From: Pseudomonadota bacterium | Lineage (GTDB): Bacteria > Pseudomonadota > Gammaproteobacteria > Steroidobacterales > Steroidobacteraceae | DNA: 64,000 nt | Reading direction: 5' to 3' | Assembly: GCA_023417315.1 (NCBI GenBank) | Contig: JAEZFW010000087.1 | Location: forward strand, 41,559-105,558 | Shown here: piece by piece, positions 52,790-60,993 of the stretch | Numbering within the stretch: position 1 is the first letter of the stretch | How the letters are laid out: each line of letters opens with the position of its first letter | Position numbers and translations under genes: made by a program | Notes under the pieces: model-generated | What the model was told of the DNA's origin: nothing | Databases searched by the model: none | Seen by the model: only the letters and a program-made list of their open reading frames with translations

Positions 52790-53131
52790 ATGAGCTTTGG
52801 ATGGAAAAGCGCGGTTCTAGCGGTCGCACTTTCGCTGCTCGGGGTCGGTGCAGACACGTTGTTGAAGCTGGCGAGCGCGCAAGCGAAACCGTTCTGGAAT
52901 CGCTGGTTCTTGCTCGGACTCGTCTGTACCGGGGCGTTCGCGATGGTATGGGTGCTACTGATGCAAACGATGAAGCTTGCGACCGCCGGCGTGTTCTACG
53001 CTGTGACGAGCGCCCTGCTCCTCGTATGCGTGGGCATATTCATGTTCGGCGAGAAGCTCACCGGCGCGGAATCCACGGGCATCGTCATGGCGCTCTTTGC
53101 GGTCGTACTGCTAGGTCGGCTCGCGGCGTAG
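52790..53131 (+). CDS. SMR/EamA-like four-helix transporter
   Basis: A 113-residue membrane protein with four predicted helices, the topology of small multidrug-resistance (EmrE-like) and half-EamA proteins. Segments include SLLGVGADTLLKLASA, GAFAMVWVLLMQTMKLATAG and YAVTSALLLVCVGIFMFGEK. The conserved EmrE Glu14 is not obvious (Asp in GADT is a candidate). ATG follows GGGAGGCAGCC. Substrate unknown. Confidence 0.75.
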   Translation: MSFGWKSAVLAVALSLLGVGADTLLKLASAQAKPFWNRWFLLGLVCTGAFAMVWVLLMQTMKLATAGVFYAVTSALLLVCVGIFMFGEKLTGAESTGIVMALFAVVLLGRLAA

Positions 53132-53145
53132 CAGCTCCCCCTACA

Positions 53146-53209
53146 TTCTTCCCTCTTCCCTCTTCCCTCTTCCCTCTCCCCTCCTCTTCCTTCTTCCTTC
53201 TTCCTTCTC
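53146..53209. repeat. 64-base pure pyrimidine tract with CTTCCCT units
   Basis: An uninterrupted 64-base run of C and T on the plus strand, made of TTCCCTC 7-base units and TTCCTTC units. It lies between convergent stops (53131 and 53243). Such tracts can form triplex (H-DNA) structures. Confidence 0.85.
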
Positions 53210-53242
53210 GCTTTCCTCGTTCTTCTTCCGGCTTCTTGCCCG

Positions 53243-54826
53243 TCACTTCTCGGCCAGCTTCGGATAATCCGCCAACAGTCTGCGCAGTACGCCGTTGGTC
53301 CACCCGAAGCCGTCTTGCAGCGGATACTCGCCGCCTCCGCCTCCGCCTGAAGCGCTCACGTTGTACTTCTCGACGAGCTTGCCCGTGTCGCGAAACACTT
53401 CGAGGTTCTTGCCCACCCATCGCTGTGCGATCGTCGCAGCGAGCGCGCGCTCGCCGTAGCGACGGAAGCCTTCGATCGCAAGCCATTGCAGCGGCGCCCA
53501 GCCGTTCGGCGCATCCCATTGTTGGCCCGTTTCTTCAGTCGTCGCCACAATGCCATGCGGCTTGAGCAAGCGTTCCCGCACAGTTCGCGCAACAGCGCGC
53601 GCCTGGGTTTGATCCGCAACTCGAAAGTACAGCGGGTAGACAGTCGCCGCGCTCACGCGCCCGATACTGACGCGTTCACGCCAATCGTAGTCGGTGAACG
53701 CTTGTTGGTCTTCGTCCCACAAGTACTCCAAGATTGCTCGCTTGCGAGCGTCCGCGCGCTCGGTCATCTCGCTCACGCACTGAGCCTCTTGCTTCACTTC
53801 GCAGGCACGCGCGATCGTGCGCTCGAGTTGGTAGAGCAAACTGTTCAGGTCGGTCGGTATCACATCGATCGTGCGAATTGTCGGGAGCGTCTTGCCATCC
53901 GCAAACCACCTCGAGCTGAAGTCCCAGCCGCTCTCCGCCGCGGCTCGAAGGTTTCTATACACCTCCGAGGCGGGGCGCCCAGACGCACGCGCCGTTTCCA
54001 CGTCTTCCCGATACGACTCTTCGCGCGGCAGATCGCGATCGTCCCAGTATCGATTCAGAACCTCGCCCCCGGACAGACGCACGACACGGCGATGCGCTGC
54101 GCCTGGCTCGAGTCCCTCCTCGCCGTTCATCCAGAAGGCGTACTCGCGTTGGAGCTGTGGCAGCCGACGTGCGTACACACTGTTGCCTTCGCTTGCGGCT
54201 TCCAGTTCCACCATTGCCGCGAAGAACGGCGGTTGCGAGCGGCTCACGTAGTAGGTGCGATTCCCATTCGGGATGTGGCCATACGCATCGATCAGATAGG
54301 AGAAGTTGTCGATCATCGCTTCGATGAGGTCGTGCCGCCCGCTCGTCTGCAAACCCAGCATCGTGAAATAGGAATCCCAATAGTAGATTTCTGTGAAGCG
54401 GCCGCCCGGCACGACGTAGCGATGCGGTAAGGGCAGACGCGAGGAGTACATGGGCTGCGCACCAGGCGCACGAGTGAGGACGTCCCACAGAGCGTCGATA
54501 TGCTTGCGGACGTCTTGTCCTGCAATGGTCCGATACTCGGAACCTGCAGGCGTCGGCACCTCGAAGTGCGCCGCTACGAACGCACGCAGATCGAAATCCG
54601 AGCGACGCTTCTCGCTCGTGTAGACCTCGAGAATCTGTGCCGGCGTTCGTCTCGGAACCGTATCGACGAAGGTCTTACCGTCTTCGAACACACGGTCCAT
54701 CTGCACACGCTCGAACAGCTCTCCATAGAGCTCGATGGGCGTATGGACACGCGCGGTGACATCATCGGCATGAGCGGTGCCGCAAGTAAGAACGCAAAGG
54801 ATGACGAAGTAGACGACGCGAGACAC
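53243..54826 (-). CDS. treA: periplasmic trehalase
   Basis: A 527-residue GH37 alpha,alpha-trehalase with a signal peptide (1-20). Family signatures are PGGRFTEIYYWDSYF and QWDAPNGWAPLQWL, with the C-terminal glycine-rich SGGGGGEYPLQDGFGWTNGV. It hydrolyses trehalose to two glucose in the periplasm. OtsB-OtsA, which make trehalose, lie 3 kb away, so the region covers both directions of trehalose metabolism. The start is the ATG at 54826. Confidence 0.96.
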   Translation of the reverse strand: MSRVVYFVILCVLTCGTAHADDVTARVHTPIELYGELFERVQMDRVFEDGKTFVDTVPRRTPAQILEVYTSEKRRSDFDLRAFVAAHFEVPTPAGSEYRTIAGQDVRKHIDALWDVLTRAPGAQPMYSSRLPLPHRYVVPGGRFTEIYYWDSYFTMLGLQTSGRHDLIEAMIDNFSYLIDAYGHIPNGNRTYYVSRSQPPFFAAMVELEAASEGNSVYARRLPQLQREYAFWMNGEEGLEPGAAHRRVVRLSGGEVLNRYWDDRDLPREESYREDVETARASGRPASEVYRNLRAAAESGWDFSSRWFADGKTLPTIRTIDVIPTDLNSLLYQLERTIARACEVKQEAQCVSEMTERADARKRAILEYLWDEDQQAFTDYDWRERVSIGRVSAATVYPLYFRVADQTQARAVARTVRERLLKPHGIVATTEETGQQWDAPNGWAPLQWLAIEGFRRYGERALAATIAQRWVGKNLEVFRDTGKLVEKYNVSASGGGGGGEYPLQDGFGWTNGVLRRLLADYPKLAEK

Positions 54827-54834
54827 GGCTATGG

Positions 54835-54967
54835 CACAGTGATGGAAGTGATGAAGGTGATGTAAGTGATGAGCGTGCTCAGAGTCAAGCCGGGCAGGCG
54901 AGCGTCCTTCCGCTTCTGATCTACGTCACTTCCATCACCTACGTCCCTTCCATCACCTCCGTCACTC
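54835..54967. repeat. inverted tandem-unit repeat (GTGATGGAA type)
   Basis: Left arm 54835-54875 has four 9-base GTGATGRAA-like units. Right arm 54920-54967 carries the complement (TCCATCACC/TTCCATCAC units). It lies 9 bases upstream of the treA start in a 486-base gap (54827-55312) with no supported gene. The remainder of that gap shows nothing I can assign. Confidence 0.82.
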
Positions 54968-55312
54968 AGGCTTCGCGCGCCGGCGATCCAACCGACACCC
55001 GCGCCCTCGAGCGGGTCGCATACCGACCCGGTCGGCCGGCGTCATTCTTCTTGCGTTGTGCGTAATCGACGATTGAGCGTGCACGCATCGGCCACGCACA
55101 CACATGCCATGAAGCCAGCGACTCTTGGGATTGATCTGTCGTTCCATGGGTTCCCGAACGCGGCACCCCAGGCGCTCGTTCCATGCGGCGCCACCGGGGC
55201 CGATCGCCCATCGTACTGCCTCCCCAATTCTTTACATCCGCCATGTTTCGCCGCGTTGCCTTCGCGCTATGCTGCGCCCGCCGTTGACTCTATAACTCGA
55301 ACAGGAGGTCGC

Positions 55313-56866
55313 GTGCGTCCCATCGATCATCTCGCTGCCAGGTGGAAGCTCGTCGTCATCACTACGGGGTCTTTGCTCGTGACACTCATCGCACACGCCT
55401 CGCCGAACGGCGGGCCGCTCGGCGTATTCGAAGCTCATGCCGACATCGGCTCGCCCAAGCTCAAGGGGAACGCGACCTATAACGCCGCGACGCAGGAGTA
55501 CCGATTGACGGCGGGGGGCTACAACGTTTGGTTCGAACGGGACGAAATGCACTTTGCATGGCGCACCATGAAGGGCGACTTCATTCTGCAAGCCCGCACG
55601 GAGTTCGTCGGGCAGGGCGTCGATCCGCACCGGAAGGCCGGTGTCATGGTTCGCGACGGTCTCGAGGAAGATGCGCCGTATGTCGATGCGGTCGTGCACG
55701 GAGACGGTCTGACTTCGCTCCAGTTCCGGCGTCAGAAAGGAGGCCCAACCGAGCAGGTCGAATCCTCGGTGAAAGGTGCCGACGTGATCCAGATCGAGCG
55801 TCGCGGCAACACTTACACCTTCTTCGCCGCAAAATACGGCGACCCGTATACGCGGGAGCAGATCGCGGACGTTCCGCTCGGCGATGAGGTCAAGGTGGGA
55901 CTCTTCTTGAGCTCTCACAATGCCGACGTCTCGGAGCAGATCATCTTTCGCGACGTGCGACTCACACGCACAGCGAAGCCGAACTTCACGCCCTACCGCG
56001 ATTACATCGGCAGCCAGCTCGAGCTGCTCGATGTGCGCACCGGCGACCGCCAGATGATCTACAGCTCGCAGCAGCCGTTCGAAGCGCCGAACTGGACTCC
56101 GGATGGCGCCGCCCTGATATACAACACGAGCGGCACGAACCCAGAAGCACGCGGTCGGCTGTATCGGTTCGATCTCGCGACTCGGCAGGCTCGGCTCATC
56201 GACACCGGGTTTGCGATTCGCAACAACAACGATCACGTGCTCTCGTTCGACGGCAAGATGATGGGCATTTCCGATCAGAGTACGGACAAGGGCGAGTCGA
56301 CGATCTTCACGCTGCCCGCGACGGGCGGCCTACCCAAGCGCATCACGCCGCTCACACCGTCGTACCTCCACGGTTGGTCGCCCGATGGCAAATTCCTCGT
56401 GTACACAGGCGGACGCAAGGGCGAGTTCGACATCTACAAGATTCCATCCGATGGCAGCGGTCCCGAGATTCGACTCACTACCGCCAAAGGCGTCGATGAC
56501 GGCCCCGAGTTTACGCCTGACGGGAAGCACATCTACTTCAACTCAGTGCGCACGGGGAAGATGCAGATCTGGCGCATGACTGCGGATGGCAAGAACCAGG
56601 AACGCGTCACGAACGATGACTTCAACAACTGGTTCCCGCACATCTCTCCCGACGGAAAATGGATTGCGATGATCAGCTACGGCGATGACATCGAGCCTTC
56701 CGATCATCCCTATTACAAGCATGTCTACTTGCGTCTGATGCCGATCGAAGGCGGCGCGCCGAAAGTGATTGCGTATCTATACGGTGGACAAGGCACGATC
56801 AACGTGCCGTCGTGGTCACCCGATGGCACGACGATCGCGTTCGTGAGCAATTCGGACGCGCTCTAG
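55313..56866 (+). CDS. exported TolB-like propeller protein with DUF1349-like domain
   Basis: A 517-residue protein from a GTG start with an excellent AGGAGGTCGC site. A signal or anchor helix (12-30) is followed by a lectin-like DUF1349 domain (about 38-200: GDFILQARTEFVGQGVDPHR, KAGVMVRDG) and a WD40/TolB-type propeller (215-517) with repeated WSPDGKFLVYTGG, FTPDGKHIYFNS and ISPDGKWIAMIS. Likely binds carbohydrate or acts on the envelope. No catalytic residues are visible. The reading frame also extends upstream to 55058, without a ribosome site. Confidence 0.88.
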   Translation: MRPIDHLAARWKLVVITTGSLLVTLIAHASPNGGPLGVFEAHADIGSPKLKGNATYNAATQEYRLTAGGYNVWFERDEMHFAWRTMKGDFILQARTEFVGQGVDPHRKAGVMVRDGLEEDAPYVDAVVHGDGLTSLQFRRQKGGPTEQVESSVKGADVIQIERRGNTYTFFAAKYGDPYTREQIADVPLGDEVKVGLFLSSHNADVSEQIIFRDVRLTRTAKPNFTPYRDYIGSQLELLDVRTGDRQMIYSSQQPFEAPNWTPDGAALIYNTSGTNPEARGRLYRFDLATRQARLIDTGFAIRNNNDHVLSFDGKMMGISDQSTDKGESTIFTLPATGGLPKRITPLTPSYLHGWSPDGKFLVYTGGRKGEFDIYKIPSDGSGPEIRLTTAKGVDDGPEFTPDGKHIYFNSVRTGKMQIWRMTADGKNQERVTNDDFNNWFPHISPDGKWIAMISYGDDIEPSDHPYYKHVYLRLMPIEGGAPKVIAYLYGGQGTINVPSWSPDGTTIAFVSNSDAL

Positions 56867-56870
56867 GTAA

Positions 56871-57068
56871 GAACTCACTCTCGCAAAGCACGCAGAGCCG
56901 ACTTCAGCTTGGCGTCATCCTTGCGGACACGAGGATCCATCCGGGAAGCAAATCAGCGATGCGTCGCGTCAGAACAGCTAGGCGTGCGTATCAAGATGGA
57001 TCCTCGCCTTCGCGAGGACGACGATATTGAATCGTCGCGTCTGCGGGCGTGCTTGGCGAGAGTTTCTT
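56871..57068. repeat. nested repeat: CTCTCGC arms enclosing REP pair
   Basis: Outer arms (56871-56902 and 57041-57068) are the ACTCTCGC(C)AAGCACGC type also seen at 15664 and 17162. They enclose two inverted REP-like units (56914-56942 and 56995-57023) with core CCTCGCCTTCGCGAGGA. It fills most of the 341-base gap before the CBS gene. Confidence 0.85.
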
Positions 57069-57207
57069 GTTTACTCCTGATAGAGACCGATCCTTTAACA
57101 GGGTAGGAGAAACATCGCGCCGCCGCTCCGCCGGTGCGATTGCCCCGCCCATCCATCGCACGTACTTCCGATCAGGAGCAACCCAGCGGCAGCGGCGACT
57201 CGAGCTC

Positions 57208-57663
57208 TCACAAGCCGGGGCGCGCTCGCACCGTGTCGAGCCCACCGCGCGCTTCGCGCCCCGCAACATGCACGAGTGTCTGCGCGGCATCGATCGCATC
57301 CAAGTGCGCAATGTCCGAAAGGCTGATGATCCCCTCGATACGTCCTTTTCGATTCGTGCACATGATCCGCGACACGCGATTCTGTGCCATTAGATGGCGC
57401 GCATAGCTCACATCATCTTCGGGACTACACGAGATCACTTCATAGCTGATGAACATCTCGACCGGTGTGCTCGCTGGATAACTCTCGGCGACGACGCGTA
57501 TTGCGATGTCGCGGTCGGTGAGCGTACCGATCGGGTGCATCTGCTCGTCACACACAGGCAAGAAACCGATATTGAGATCGCGCATCCTTCGCGCCGCCTC
57601 TTTGACGGATGTCATCGGCGAGACGCATTCGATGTCGGTCTGCATGAGCTCGCTACATAGCAT
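57208..57663 (-). CDS. two-CBS-domain protein
   Basis: A 151-residue protein of two CBS motifs (about 1-60 and 68-130), with FLPVCDEQMHPIGTLTDRDI and RVSRIMCTNRKGRIEGIISL. CBS pairs bind adenosine nucleotides or SAM and regulate partners or stand alone. The C-terminal 20 residues are basic. It is divergent from otsB, so a shared regulatory zone with the palindrome at 57795 is likely. Confidence 0.9.
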   Translation of the reverse strand: MLCSELMQTDIECVSPMTSVKEAARRMRDLNIGFLPVCDEQMHPIGTLTDRDIAIRVVAESYPASTPVEMFISYEVISCSPEDDVSYARHLMAQNRVSRIMCTNRKGRIEGIISLSDIAHLDAIDAAQTLVHVAGREARGGLDTVRARPGL

Positions 57664-57794
57664 GGCACGCCCTCCGCTGTTTCCGACGCTTGCGTCTATC
57701 TTCTGCGCGGACGCGTCGAGCGCAATCCGATCTTCCACTACCCGCTGAGACTAAGTACCGACCTGCGGAGCTTGCGCACATGTACGCGGCGCAC

Positions 57795-57820
57795 CATGTC
57801 CATATGAGTATTCATACAGG
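57795..57820. promoter_or_regulatory. possible operator near otsB and the CBS gene
   Basis: CATGTCCATATGAGTATTCA followed by TACAGG resembles the palindromic sequence at 52737-52762. It lies in the 242-base divergent space between the CBS gene and otsB. Speculative. Confidence 0.3.
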
Positions 57821-57905
57821 ACAAAGTTGAGCCATAGCGCGCCTCGCCGCCCGTACGCGCCATTGAAGGTTGAGCAAAGTCCTGATCCGAAGTAAGGTTC
57901 CGGGA

Positions 57906-58664
57906 ATGTCGCACGACGTCATGCATCAGAACGTGCGTTGGGCGCTGTTTCTCGATGTGGACGGCACCCTTCTCGAGATCGCCGAGACACCCGAAGGCGT
58001 CTACGTGCCCTCGGAGCTCAAATCCTTATTGAGTGACGCGGTCGCGCGCCTAGACGGTGCGCTTGCACTCATCAGCGGACGCACGATCGAGAATTTGGAC
58101 GAGCTCTTTGCTCCATTGCGCCTCGCCGCCTCGGGGGTTCACGGCGCCGAGCGCCGCGGTATCGATGGCCGTATCGGTCGAATCGAAATCGACACCGGCG
58201 CATTGCGAGAGGCACGCGAGAATCTTGCTGCTTTCGCTCGTCTTCATGAAGGCGTGATGATCGAAGACAAAGGCAATGCCGTCGCAGTGCACTTCAGACT
58301 CGCGCCGCAGTTCGCGGAGGCTGTTCACGAGAAGACGAAGGACATCGTGGAGCAACTCGGGTCGAAGTACGTTCTGCAAGCAGGCAAGTGCGTTTACGAG
58401 ATTCGTCCGAGCGCTACGTCGAAAGGCACGGCGGTGCGAACGTTCATGGCCGAACCGCCGTTCGCAGGACGACGCCCCGTCTACATCGGCGATGATGTCA
58501 CGGACGAGCACGCGTTCGAGGCCGTCAATTTGCTCGGCGGCATTTCCGTGCGTGTCGGACATGCAACGCTGACGCAAGCCGCGTATCGACTTTCCAGCGT
58601 TTCAGACGTGCATCGCTGGCTTCGCGAGCTACCTGAACCACCCGCGTTGATGCGGACGGGGTGA
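57906..58664 (+). CDS. otsB: trehalose-6-phosphate phosphatase
   Basis: A 252-residue HAD phosphatase removing phosphate from trehalose-6-phosphate. Signatures are ALFLDVDGTLLEIAETPEGV (nucleophile Asp), ALISGRTIENLDELF, ASGVHGAERRG and IGDDVTDEHAFEAV. The paired gene otsA follows by 86 bases. The ATG at 57906 is used, behind AAGGTTCCGGGA. Confidence 0.95.
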   Translation: MSHDVMHQNVRWALFLDVDGTLLEIAETPEGVYVPSELKSLLSDAVARLDGALALISGRTIENLDELFAPLRLAASGVHGAERRGIDGRIGRIEIDTGALREARENLAAFARLHEGVMIEDKGNAVAVHFRLAPQFAEAVHEKTKDIVEQLGSKYVLQAGKCVYEIRPSATSKGTAVRTFMAEPPFAGRRPVYIGDDVTDEHAFEAVNLLGGISVRVGHATLTQAAYRLSSVSDVHRWLRELPEPPALMRTG

Positions 58665-58750
58665 AGCTCGATTCACAGTAGAACGGCCGCTTAACCGGAA
58701 GGAACAATGGAACCCTATCGTAATTCGGAATGCGCACGGAGCAGGCAACG

Positions 58751-60172
58751 ATGCCGCGTTTGATCTGCGTCTCCAATCGGGTGTCGCTGCCGCGCAAGGC
58801 AGCAGCACCCGGCGGACTCGCAGTCGGCGTGCTCGGCGCACTCAAACATACCGGTGGTGTCTGGTTTGGCTGGGGCGGTGATCTGGTCGATCACGATCCG
58901 GGTCAACCTGAGGTCCACATCCGCGACGGCGTGACCTATGCGCTGATCGATTTACGTCGCGATCAGTTCGAGCGCTACTACAACGGTTTCTCGAACGAGG
59001 CGCTGTGGCCTTTGTTTCACTATATGCCTACGCGCTTTCGCTTCAGGCATGAGGATTTCGAAGCGTACGAAGCCGTCAACCGTCAGTTCGCGCAGAAACT
59101 TGTACCGCTCCTGAAGAATGACGACGTCATCTGGGTACACGACTACCATTTGATTCCGCTCGCAAGGGCACTTCGCGAATTGGGCGTGCGCGTACCGATC
59201 GGATTCTTCTTGCACATTCCCTTCCCGTATGTCGAAGCGTTGCGCGTGCTGCCCACGCACGCCGAGCTCGTGCGCGATCTCACCGCCTACGACCTAGTAG
59301 GGTTCCAGGCGCACAGCGACTTGTGTTCGTTCCAATCGGCTGTCCAGCACTGCCTCAACCATGCGCGACTCGAGGGTAACGCCGTGCGCATCGATGATCG
59401 CACGGTGATGACAGGCGTCTTTCCCATCGGTGTCGATGTGTCCGGCATCCAGGAAGAGGCGTCTCGAGCTTACGGCACGCCGACGGTTCGCAAGATGATC
59501 GACAGCTTGATCGGCCGGAAGCTCGTCATCGGTGTCGATCGTCTCGACTACAGCAAGGGACTCGTCGAGCGTTTCGCAGCGTACGAGCAGTTCCTGGAAT
59601 GCTTCCCCGACAACCGCGGCCATGTCACGTATCTGCAGATTGCGCCGCTGTCGCGCAAGGACGTGCAGTCTTACGGCGAGATTCGTCGCTCGCTCGAGCA
59701 AGCCTCGGGACGCACCAATGGCCGCTTCGCAGATACCGATTGGACGCCAATTCGCTATCTGAACCGAAACTTCCCGCACGAAGCCCTCATGGGATTCTTG
59801 CGCGCGGCGCACGTCGGACTCGTGACGCCCGTACGCGATGGCATGAACTTGGTCGCGAAAGAATATCTCGCCGCGCAAGATCCAGCAGAGCCGGGCGTGC
59901 TCGTACTCTCGACGTTGGCCGGAGCTGCACGAGAGCTCACGGGGGCTCTGCAAGTGAATCCCTACGACTCACGCGCGGTGGGACATGCTATTCAGACGGC
60001 GCTTACGATGTCGCTCGGCGAACGCCGCGAGCGACATGCTGCGATGCTGGAAGTTCTGAAGAAGAATGACATTGCCGCATGGGCACAGCGGTTCGTCACG
60101 AAGCTGCGCCAGACGCGAACGGCGCCTGAGGCACCGCCACGCTTATCGCGCTTCTCGGCCGTGGCGCCTTAG
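58751..60172 (+). CDS. otsA: trehalose-6-phosphate synthase
   Basis: A 473-residue GT20 retaining glycosyltransferase joining UDP-glucose and glucose-6-phosphate. Family motifs are PRLICVSNRVSLP, WVHDYHLIPLARALRELGVR, GFFLHIPFPYVEALRVLP, GVDRLDYSKGL and DGMNLVAKEYLAAQ. With otsB it makes trehalose for osmotic and desiccation tolerance. ATG at 58751 is preferred over 58730. Confidence 0.96.
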   Translation: MPRLICVSNRVSLPRKAAAPGGLAVGVLGALKHTGGVWFGWGGDLVDHDPGQPEVHIRDGVTYALIDLRRDQFERYYNGFSNEALWPLFHYMPTRFRFRHEDFEAYEAVNRQFAQKLVPLLKNDDVIWVHDYHLIPLARALRELGVRVPIGFFLHIPFPYVEALRVLPTHAELVRDLTAYDLVGFQAHSDLCSFQSAVQHCLNHARLEGNAVRIDDRTVMTGVFPIGVDVSGIQEEASRAYGTPTVRKMIDSLIGRKLVIGVDRLDYSKGLVERFAAYEQFLECFPDNRGHVTYLQIAPLSRKDVQSYGEIRRSLEQASGRTNGRFADTDWTPIRYLNRNFPHEALMGFLRAAHVGLVTPVRDGMNLVAKEYLAAQDPAEPGVLVLSTLAGAARELTGALQVNPYDSRAVGHAIQTALTMSLGERRERHAAMLEVLKKNDIAAWAQRFVTKLRQTRTAPEAPPRLSRFSAVAP

Positions 60173-60185
60173 GGCTCGCCCGGGA

Positions 60186-60347
60186 GAAGAAACTCTCGCC
60201 AAGCACAGGAAGCCGACGCCCATGCACGTCGTCCTCGCGGAGGCGAGGATCCATCCGAGAAGTTAATCACCGAAAGCGGTCGCTCGCGTCCGAGTCAGAA
60301 TAAGTCGACCAACTAAGATGGGTCCTCGCCTCCGCGAGGAGGACGAT
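60186..60347. repeat. CTCTCGCC arm plus inverted REP-like pair
   Basis: An AACTCTCGCCAAGCAC arm (60186-60206) precedes two facing REP-like units at 60227-60255 and 60317-60347 (CCTCGCGGAGGCGAGG core). The order repeats the composite at 56871-57068 but the distal outer arm is missing. It lies between otsA and azurin stops. Confidence 0.82.
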
Positions 60348-60360
60348 CTCGATCGTCAAT

Positions 60361-60388
60361 TGGAGTAGCCGGCGTCCCGGCTACTCCA
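60361..60388 (-). terminator. 12-bp hairpin after azurin gene
   Basis: A perfect 12-bp stem (60361-60372 with 60377-60388) with a 4-base loop sits 11 bases past the leftward stop at 60399. No long T tract follows, but the stem is strong. Confidence 0.65.
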
Positions 60389-60398
60389 ACGAGCAGCA

Positions 60399-60860
60399 TC
60401 ACCCGAAGGTGAACTTGCCCTTCATCAACGACCAGTGACCCGGGAACGAGCAGAAGAACATGTAGTCACCGCCCTTCTGCAGCTTGGAGGTCGAGAACTT
60501 GATCGAAGTCGACTCGCCGCCGCCCACTAACTTCGTCATTGCGAGCACTCGTGCATCGCCCTTTGGAACGTAGCTGTTAGCCGCCCCAGCGGAGGCGCCT
60601 GCTTGCGCGACAGGCTGGAAATCCGCGGTCTTCGTCAGCACCCAGTTGTGACCCATCGCCGTCACCGGCAACTTGCCCGTGTGCTTCAGCGTCAACTCGA
60701 CTTCCGTGCAGTCCGCGGCGATCGCGATCTCCTTTTTATCGAACTGCATCTGATCGTTGCCAGCGATCTCGACGCTGCAGGTCTTGGCCGAGGCGAAAGA
60801 GCTGAACGCACTCAAGACTCCAGCGAGCGCAACGATGCTCAGAAATTTTGACTTAGTCAT
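60399..60860 (-). CDS. azu: azurin
   Basis: A 153-residue blue copper protein with signal peptide (1-25). Mature motifs fit azurin: TCSVEIAGNDQMQFDKKEIA, GHNWVLTK (His ligand) and the C-terminal copper loop FCSFPGHWSLMKG (Cys, His and Met ligands). It carries electrons in the periplasm, possibly from quinoprotein dehydrogenases linked to the pqq operon. Confidence 0.97.
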   Translation of the reverse strand: MTKSKFLSIVALAGVLSAFSSFASAKTCSVEIAGNDQMQFDKKEIAIAADCTEVELTLKHTGKLPVTAMGHNWVLTKTADFQPVAQAGASAGAANSYVPKGDARVLAMTKLVGGGESTSIKFSTSKLQKGGDYMFFCSFPGHWSLMKGKFTFG

Positions 60861-60993
60861 CGATCACCTATAGATGTGTAGGAACGACAAAAAGAAACAA
60901 TTGGAAGAGACGCAAATTGTCGGTCCGCGGCTGCGCCCTTTCAAGATGTGCGCAGCACGGTACTTCCGCTTAGCTCATTGCGCCTAGTCGCTT

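Noticed and set aside
55058..55312. N-terminal extension of the propeller protein
   Set aside because: No ribosome site and no family similarity; the GTG at 55313 has AGGAGGTCGC and a signal helix follows.
15664..57068. CRISPR arrays
   Set aside because: Tandem units are 7-15 bases without unique spacers, and arms are inverted; no cas genes are present.
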